Origin: an uncultured Bacilli bacterium
Lineage (GTDB): Bacteria > Bacillota_I > Bacilli_A > RF39 > UBA660
Direction: 5' to 3'
NCBI GenBank assembly: GCA_934153675.1
Contig: CAKPFG010000012.1
Coordinates: 1 to 32,428 of the forward strand
Length of the DNA: 32,428 nucleotides
Below the pieces are notes generated by a model. That model ran no database searches and was not told the DNA's origin. It saw only the letters and a list, made by a program, of their open reading frames with translations. Made by a program: the position numbers and the translations under genes. Numbering within the stretch: position 1 is the first letter of the stretch; each line of letters starts with the position of its first letter. This document shows, piece after piece, positions 31,562-32,428 of the stretch.

Positions 31562-32428
31562 TTAGATAGCAGATTTTTTTATGGTTATAACGGGGCGCAC
31601 GGTACCATCGCTGCGATACACAAGGCCGCCGCCCACGCTGCCAATGCTGAACACATGCCACACGTAATAAGTGGCATCTCCATCTTGGCTCATGGTCCAA
31701 TAAAAATATTTACTATTATATACCCAACTTGGAGTTTCTCCGTTGCTTGATGGTGGAACCGATGCAGCATTTTTTTCATATCCTAAGTTACTTGTCAATT
31801 CATCATATGTTATTAATCTTGCACTATAACCTGTTTTATCCTCTTTTAGGTCATTTGCTTTTAGTTTATCTAAAGCCCAGGCATCTACTACATATTTTAC
31901 TTCGCTTTTTGCATAATCTGTCGTACATCCTGCAAAACCATTATTTTCACATGTTGAACTTGAATAGTATGCCATTCCTCCATAGCCATTAAAATCTTCT
32001 GCTTTTTGATAATATGAGTCACTTGTTTCTACATACATATTAACGTGGTTATTTTCTGTTCCTACTCCACCATATTTATTTACTTCAGCTACTGTTAATG
32101 GTTCTTCCTTTAGTAGTGTTACAGAATCACTATTCTCATCACTGTTTTCTATAACATAAAAATTAATACCATTGTATGTGATTTCATCGCCTATTTTATA
32201 GGCTTTATAAGTTACTTTAGTACTCTTACCATAGTGATACCATCCATCGCTAGTATTTTTATCTTTAACATCACTATTACCTACTTTACATTCTGATAAG
32301 TATACACTTGAATCTTCATTTAATAAAGAAATATTACATATAACCTCTTTACCTGAGTATTCAATTTCTAAATCACTTATGTTTGTTGGAAATTCTCCTT
32401 TATCTAGTAAGTAATTAGCTACGGCAAG
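31562..32428 (-). CDS. Pilin-like surface protein with C-terminal variable domain (copy 4, 5' end cut by window edge)
   Basis: 288 residues visible; the reading frame runs uninterrupted to the window edge, so the ATG at 32038 is internal and the true start lies outside. The visible part begins in the conserved 80-aa module (LAVANYLLDKGEFPTN) and continues through WYHYGK, YKAYKIGDEITYNGINFYVI, GCTTDY, VVDAWALDKLK and GETPSWVYN to YWTMSQDGD, the variable tract, and GTVRPVITIKKSAI. Closest to copy 2 in the middle and at the end. Its 3' flank is identical to that of copy 1, which has the other C-terminal subtype. Confidence 0.87.
   Translation of the reverse strand, partial: LAVANYLLDKGEFPTNISDLEIEYSGKEVICNISLLNEDSSVYLSECKVGNSDVKDKNTSDGWYHYGKSTKVTYKAYKIGDEITYNGINFYVIENSDENSDSVTLLKEEPLTVAEVNKYGGVGTENNHVNMYVETSDSYYQKAEDFNGYGGMAYYSSSTCENNGFAGCTTDYAKSEVKYVVDAWALDKLKANDLKEDKTGYSARLITYDELTSNLGYEKNAASVPPSSNGETPSWVYNSKYFYWTMSQDGDATYYVWHVFSIGSVGGGLVYRSDGTVRPVITIKKSAI
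31593..31677 (-). other. Variable tract of copy 4
   Basis: The most GC-rich tract of the window: by hand count 51 of 83 bases (61%) are G/C, against a clearly AT-dominated background. Runs of GGC and AGC codons (encoding VFSIGSVGGGLVYRSD) stand between the GTG, TAT and GGT anchors. Confidence 0.65.

Noticed and set aside
31562..32038. A short 158-aa gene starting at the ATG at 32038
   Set aside because: The frame continues uninterrupted to the window edge with family sequence, so this ATG is an internal Met of a longer gene.
1..32428. A complete diversity-generating retroelement (reverse transcriptase and template repeat) in this window
   Set aside because: No reading frame resembles a reverse transcriptase, and the GTGCGCCC anchor occurs only at the four coding tracts. 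Any such machinery must be outside.

Overview
This window is very AT-rich DNA with standard-code, low-GC Firmicutes genes. It carries hrcA-grpE-dnaK, yneF, yutD, yunB, recD2 and tex, plus the sporulation genes spoIVA and yunB, so the host is probably an endospore-forming or recently spore-forming member of the Bacilli (an uncultured gut lineage of the Erysipelotrichia/RF39 type would fit; this is inference). Nearly everything lies on the minus strand. The exceptions are a two-gene sortase/substrate unit at 25.9-28.3 kb and a probable small RNA at 17.67-17.76 kb.

Layout by coordinate. 1-1852: a truncated pilin-like gene and a complete, longer paralogue. 1.9-5.8 kb: yneF, a 50-aa protein, recD2 and prs. 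6.0-7.1 kb: a third pilin-like paralogue. 7.2-9.0 kb: cdsA-rseP (membrane lipid synthesis and intramembrane protease). 9.3-15.8 kb: the heat-shock operon hrcA-grpE-dnaK-pepF-dnaJ behind a sigma-A promoter flanked by two CIRCE-type operators. 15.9-16.9 kb: a fourth pilin-like paralogue. 16.9-17.3 kb: a small lipoprotein. 17.3-17.76 kb: a gene-free stretch with a long perfect inverted repeat and the sRNA candidate. 17.8-22.3 kb: tex, a small acidic protein, a repeat-bearing membrane protein and a small membrane-anchored protein. 22.3-24.3 kb: feoA-feoB and an unlisted 37-aa FeoB-associated Cys protein. 24.3-25.8 kb: spoIVA. 25.9-28.25 kb: class-B-like sortase and its IPNTG substrate. 28.3-31.3 kb: TPM-domain protein, zinc-ribbon membrane protein, yutD, yunB. 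31.56 kb to the end: a fifth pilin-like paralogue cut by the window edge.

The most interesting system is the dispersed pilin-like family. Five loci share an almost identical type IV prepilin N-terminus, the same extended -10 promoter and short leader, and (in the four where it can be seen) a C-terminal lectin-like domain ending in a short hypervariable, GC-rich, NNC-codon-rich tract. That tract is followed by an invariant GTGCGCCC-GTTATAACC segment. This is what the target variable repeats of a diversity-generating retroelement (DGR) look like. No reverse transcriptase or template repeat is present here, so diversification would have to act in trans from elsewhere, or the pattern is the footprint of recombination between paralogues. 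Non-coding 3' flanks are conserved between copies: 182 bp are identical at loci 31 kb apart, while the coding tract next to them is scrambled.
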